Shown: piece by piece, positions 32,325-35,091 of the stretch
Numbering within the stretch: the first letter of the stretch is position 1
How the letters are laid out: every line of letters starts with the position of its first letter
Origin: CAZXBB01 sp964638815
GTDB lineage: Bacteria > Planctomycetota > Phycisphaerae > Phycisphaerales > SM1A02
Reading direction: 5' to 3'
DNA length: 35,091 nucleotides
NCBI GenBank assembly: GCA_964638815.1
Contig: CAZXBB010000447.1
Coordinates: 1 to 35,091 of the forward strand
Made by a program: the position numbers and the translations under genes
Notes under the pieces: model-generated
The model's database searches: none
Seen by the model: the letters and a program-made list of their open reading frames with translations, nothing else
Told to the model about the DNA's origin: nothing

Positions 32325-33104
32325 ATGAACAAACACTCGAAGCGCGCGAGCCCGCGAGTACGCGGTGCGGCACGGCGGCGAGGCGCGTCCGATGAACTGA
32401 CTCCGTTGCAAGATTCCGTTCAGGCGTTGCTCGACTTCCTCGACCAGAGGCTTGAGGCCGGTATTGGGGAAGTGATCGTGCAGTGGCTTCCTCTCGAGTC
32501 TCGCCAGCGTCGGATCGTCGGCAAGCGAATCTCTGCTCCGCTCCGCGAGCGCACGTTCCCGGCGCGGCTCGATGGGGAGATGCGCGAGGGCCTTGATCTG
32601 TTCCTTTCGGGATATGCGAACGTTTCTTCGAGCGATATCTCCGCAGAGACCCGCTTGGGCTTCGCCTACGCCGCCGTGTTCGTAATCTGGGACTACTTTG
32701 TAAGCAACAACCCCTGGGCCATCGGGCGAACTGTCGGCATCCTCGCCGATTGCACTGTGCGATGCGATTACGAATGGAGATTGCGATGCCTGCGGTTCCT
32801 ATTGAGGATCGCCGATGTTCACCCGATGCAGCCCGCTGACCTCGTGTTCCATGAAACGGCGGCATTGCTTATCGGTGAGAGCATCCGGACTCATTGCGCC
32901 AGGAGAGTTCAGGATCGGATCGCGGCCGAATCGGCCGGTCGGCTGGAGCCCGGTCAAACATGGATCTACGAAGTGGCCGGTGATGAATCGGAAGCAAGGG
33001 GCATCTGGGATTTGGCTTTCGATCATGTGCTCGCTCAGGCTCAACGGCCACCTGATACGACATCGTGGGTGCGACGCCTGATTGGTAGCCAGTCGGTAGA
33101 ATAG
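32325..33104 (+). CDS. Cytoplasmic protein of unknown function
   Basis: 259 residues; I recognise no family. ATG 32325 is used; GTG 32319 is two codons earlier in frame. A basic, Arg/Ala-rich N-terminus (about 1-22) is followed by a mostly helical soluble domain. There is no signal peptide or convincing membrane segment, although AYAAVFVIWDYFV (near 115) is hydrophobic. Two cysteines sit close together in ADCTVRCDYEWRLRCLRFLL. Codon use is more mixed than in the genes of the left half. It is monocistronic, with divergent GT39 upstream and the first copy of the roughly 100-bp repeat 83 bases downstream. Confidence 0.65.
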   Translation: MNKHSKRASPRVRGAARRRGASDELTPLQDSVQALLDFLDQRLEAGIGEVIVQWLPLESRQRRIVGKRISAPLRERTFPARLDGEMREGLDLFLSGYANVSSSDISAETRLGFAYAAVFVIWDYFVSNNPWAIGRTVGILADCTVRCDYEWRLRCLRFLLRIADVHPMQPADLVFHETAALLIGESIRTHCARRVQDRIAAESAGRLEPGQTWIYEVAGDESEARGIWDLAFDHVLAQAQRPPDTTSWVRRLIGSQSVE

Positions 33105-33186
33105 TCGGCGAGTCAGGAAGAACGGGCCACACATGTGTTTCCACCTCTCGCCCCCTGAAAGCAGATCGGGCACACGGCGTCAGTGT

Positions 33187-33295
33187 TTGGACAGGCACAT
33201 TCCGGGGCCGGGCGGCGCCCGACGACCCGACGGTGGTGGAGACTCTCGGCGCCACCCGGCCCTTGCCGAGCCAAGGACCGGGGCACACAGCCTTG
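33187..33295 (+). repeat. Dispersed ~100-bp repeat, copy A
   Basis: Begins ttggacaggcacattccgg, with a central cgacggtggtggagact and end accggggcacacagccttg. It matches copy C along its whole length with a few substitutions and one missing base, and copy B from the middle onward. An inverted piece of the same sequence (33335-33348) pairs perfectly over 14 bp with 33275-33288. Confidence 0.92.
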
Positions 33296-33300
33296 TTTCG

Positions 33301-34773
33301 TCAACGGGCGGCCGGATCCGGCATCGCAGTTCCGGTGTGCCCCGGTCCTGTGCTCTGACAGGGCCGGGCGGTGTGCGACGACCCGACGGTGGTGGAGACT
33401 TTCGACGCCACCCGGCCCTTGCCGAGCCAAGGACCGGGGCACACAGCCTTGTTCCTCAACGGTCGGCCGGATTCGCGGATCGGATTCGAGCCCATACTCC
33501 GAAGGGCGCTTCCGAAGATCACCCAGATGAGCGCAGCGTACAACATCGTATTCAGCGCGAACCCGGGCCATACGGCACGCAGCCCGGCGAGAGTGGTCCG
33601 TGTTCGTGGTGGGAACTTCGGCGTTTCTGACGACCATGTAGCCGCCCAGCGATGCTCTTCCATCGCAAGGAAAGGAACTCCGACTTCAGTTCGAATCACA
33701 CTTCCTCGGCCCCAAACCGGTTGCTGCGGGATCATGTCGATGCGTGTCTCGACGAACCCGAGCGCCTTGCGGGATGAATTGCCGGCCAGGCCCCATCCAT
33801 GGCGGCTGGAGACATTCGTGTCCCACCAGGGCTGATTGCGATTGTCGTACCAGTCATACCAGGACAGCCCGGATCCGGACGCTTGAGTCTCCGGTGGCAG
33901 GGCGGATTCGGTTACCAGCACGACGCACCAGGCCGCGCCAAGATTCACCGTCGCTCCGGCCAGGAGCAGAATCACTAAGGTAGCCGCTCGACGACAGGCG
34001 CGCGACGGCATCAGCGGGCCGCGCCGGTGGTTGAACACGAACGGCACGGTGGCCGCGCGGCGACACGCTTGCGACGGCATCAGCCGGCCGCGCCGGCGGT
34101 TGACCGCGAACGGAACGACGGCCACCGTCGATCCGCATTCTGTGCACACGATCGAATCGGCGCGTGGGTACGCGCACGTCGGACACAAGCCGCGCCGCGT
34201 GCGAGAGAATCGTCGCAGACACGTTGGCCCCGTCGCGAGTAGCCATACGAAGGCTGCGTAGATAGCGGTGTTCGCTATGAACCCGGGCCATATGGGCATC
34301 GCGGGCAGCAGTCGGTGCGGCCATGGCAAAGACCGTCCTCTCCACGGCACCCACGAGGGGATCGTGATGCCCTCTGTCAGGGCCGTGGGACGCTCGAGAT
34401 GGAGCCCCAGTTCGGAGTAGTGCGGTTGACTGGGGCCTGTCAGCCTGGTGTACGAGCACCCTTGGGCAAGCTGCAGACTTCGAAAGGGCAATCCTGCTTG
34501 TACGGACAGCTGCTCTCTCACGGCGCATGAGTCGACACCGTATGCTAGGTGATCGCTGCGCACTCTCGTCGTCGCCCATGTGGAAGTCTCGTGATGGAGC
34601 GTGTCAGGCGGCCAGTCGCCTGGGATCGAGGCCGGCTTGTGTCCCACGAGTCCCGGTCCGTGGCGGTTCGAAGGTCCCCATACTGCGGACGCCCACGCAA
34701 CAGCGACGTTCGCAGCCAAGCCGCTCATGAGGAGCACGACAAACATGAGGATGGCGATCGCCGCACGTCGCAT
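33301..34773 (-). CDS. Two-in-one membrane protein with zinc ribbon; 3' end made of repeat DNA
   Basis: 490 residues that look like two related proteins read as one. Part 1 (about 1-215): signal-anchor RAAIAILMFVVLLMSGLAAN, an outside domain, a helix in IWPGFIANTAIYAAFVWLL, then a short zinc ribbon CPTCAYPRADSIVCTEC. Part 2 (from M255, ATG 34011) repeats the plan: RRAATLVILLLAGATVNLGA, an outside domain with GVPFLAMEEHRWA, and VWPGFALNTMLYAALIWVIF, but has no zinc ribbon. The last ~57 residues (KAVCPGPWLGKGRVASKV...) are simply the translated repeat copy B and its inverted fragment. The joint is a 69-bp tandem duplication. I have seen this membrane plus zinc-ribbon pattern in planctomycetes, with no known function. 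It may be two overlapping genes fused by the duplication. Confidence 0.65.
   Translation of the reverse strand: MRRAAIAILMFVVLLMSGLAANVAVAWASAVWGPSNRHGPGLVGHKPASIPGDWPPDTLHHETSTWATTRVRSDHLAYGVDSCAVREQLSVQAGLPFRSLQLAQGCSYTRLTGPSQPHYSELGLHLERPTALTEGITIPSWVPWRGRSLPWPHRLLPAMPIWPGFIANTAIYAAFVWLLATGPTCLRRFSRTRRGLCPTCAYPRADSIVCTECGSTVAVVPFAVNRRRGRLMPSQACRRAATVPFVFNHRRGPLMPSRACRRAATLVILLLAGATVNLGAAWCVVLVTESALPPETQASGSGLSWYDWYDNRNQPWWDTNVSSRHGWGLAGNSSRKALGFVETRIDMIPQQPVWGRGSVIRTEVGVPFLAMEEHRWAATWSSETPKFPPRTRTTLAGLRAVWPGFALNTMLYAALIWVIFGSALRSMGSNPIRESGRPLRNKAVCPGPWLGKGRVASKVSTTVGSSHTARPCQSTGPGHTGTAMPDPAAR
33361..33451 (+). repeat. Dispersed ~100-bp repeat, copy B
   Basis: Same orientation as copies A and C but lacking the first ~25 bases; identical or nearly so from cgacgacccgacggtggtgg to the end cacacagccttg. 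Similarity to copy A continues about 20 bases further (tcaacgg-cggccggat). It lies inside the 3' end of the minus-strand gene 33301-34773. Confidence 0.92.
33985..34125 (-). repeat. 69-bp tandem duplication inside the two-in-one gene
   Basis: The segments ending near 34055 and 34125 are near-identical at an offset of 69 bases. They encode VPFAVNRRRGRLMPSQACRR and then VPFVFNHRRGPLMPSRACRR. Each copy carries an in-frame ATG (34080 and 34011), which may be the real start of the second protein. No other function is apparent. Confidence 0.85.
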
Positions 34774-34827
34774 CTACCGCTTCCACTCACCCCTTGTATG
34801 CTACGTCTCCACGAGTGCATCCGGTGC

Positions 34828-34935
34828 TTGGACAGGCACATTCCGGGGTCGGGCTGCGCCCGACGACTCGACGGTGGTGGAGACTTTCGGCCCACCCGGC
34901 CCTTGCCGAGCCAAGGACCGGGGCACACAGCCTTG
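34828..34935 (+). repeat. Dispersed ~100-bp repeat, copy C
   Basis: Direct-orientation copy beginning ttggacaggcacattccgg and ending accggggcacacagccttg, located 55 bases upstream of the start of the minus-strand gene. Copies A/B and C therefore bracket that gene. Confidence 0.92.
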
Positions 34936-35091
34936 CTCAGGCTAGGGTTCGACCGAAGCCTCAAGAAGGAATGCCGTTTGAGTGAGCGCGCAACCGCTTT
35001 CGCGAGATGCAGCTGCGAGGCGGCACTCCGAGATTCCCGACTTCCCGTGTCCCGTTGTTCAATTGACCATTCCGAGGTTCCCGATTCCCCG
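34936..35091. other. Gene-free right end
   Basis: No coding region is supported. The last 60 bases contain loosely repeated ccgag-ttcccga words (ccgagattcccgac, ccgaggttcccgat) that may be the edge of another repeat running out of the window. Confidence 0.4.

Noticed and set aside
33113..33637. ORFs running through the dispersed repeat copies A and B on either strand
   Set aside because: They consist almost wholly of translated repeat (CPGPWLGKGRV or PSLARQGPGG-like), have no start context and no similarity beyond the repeat itself.

Overview
The window comes from a very GC-rich bacterium. A planctomycete, probably Phycisphaerae-like, is my best guess. The reasons are the BatA-to-BatE operon, the membrane proteins with a short C-terminal CPxC/CTEC zinc ribbon at the right end, EF-hand and LTXXQ-type envelope proteins beside an ECF sigma factor, and the many short tandem repeats. 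This is inference from gene content, not from a marker gene.

Layout. 1-6729: an operon of overlapping genes for a membrane von Willebrand/TPR complex (DUF4381-like fragment, batA, a batB-batC fusion, batD, batE). 6927-7865: an unknown exported protein, closed by a perfect 16-bp hairpin. 7959-9881 (minus strand): ECF sigma factor, zinc-binding anti-sigma factor and a Spy-like EF-hand protein; a large LTXXQ-like exported protein diverges at 10289. 11918-17285: DinB-like protein, MiaE-like diiron protein, PfkB sugar kinase, DPP-IV-type peptidase and MurQ, several apparently with their own leaderless promoters. 17493-19853: small exported protein, HU-like protein, tRNA-Ser(GCU) and a SPOR/TPR lipoprotein. 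20042-22672: acyl-CoA/AMP ligase converging with an MqnD homologue.

From about 22.8 kb the character changes. By eye the DNA is less GC-saturated and the short intergenic tandem arrays stop. A secreted arylsulfatase sits between two pieces of gene debris, with a DosR-like palindrome upstream. It is followed by exported proteins on one strand (DUF3300, DUF2950 lipoprotein, SYLF lipoprotein, DUF900-type hydrolase), then a convergent GT39-type membrane glycosyltransferase and an unknown cytoplasmic protein. The right end carries a two-in-one membrane protein gene bracketed, and at its 3' end partly overwritten, by a roughly 100-bp direct repeat present three times.

The most unusual signal is at 9216-9280. 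The junction between the sigma and anti-sigma genes holds five 13-bp copies of the anti-sigma start region. Each has its own ATGA stop/start overlap, and together they form two interleaved chains of nine-codon mini-ORFs. Only one chain leads into the anti-sigma gene, so copy number could act as a translational switch.
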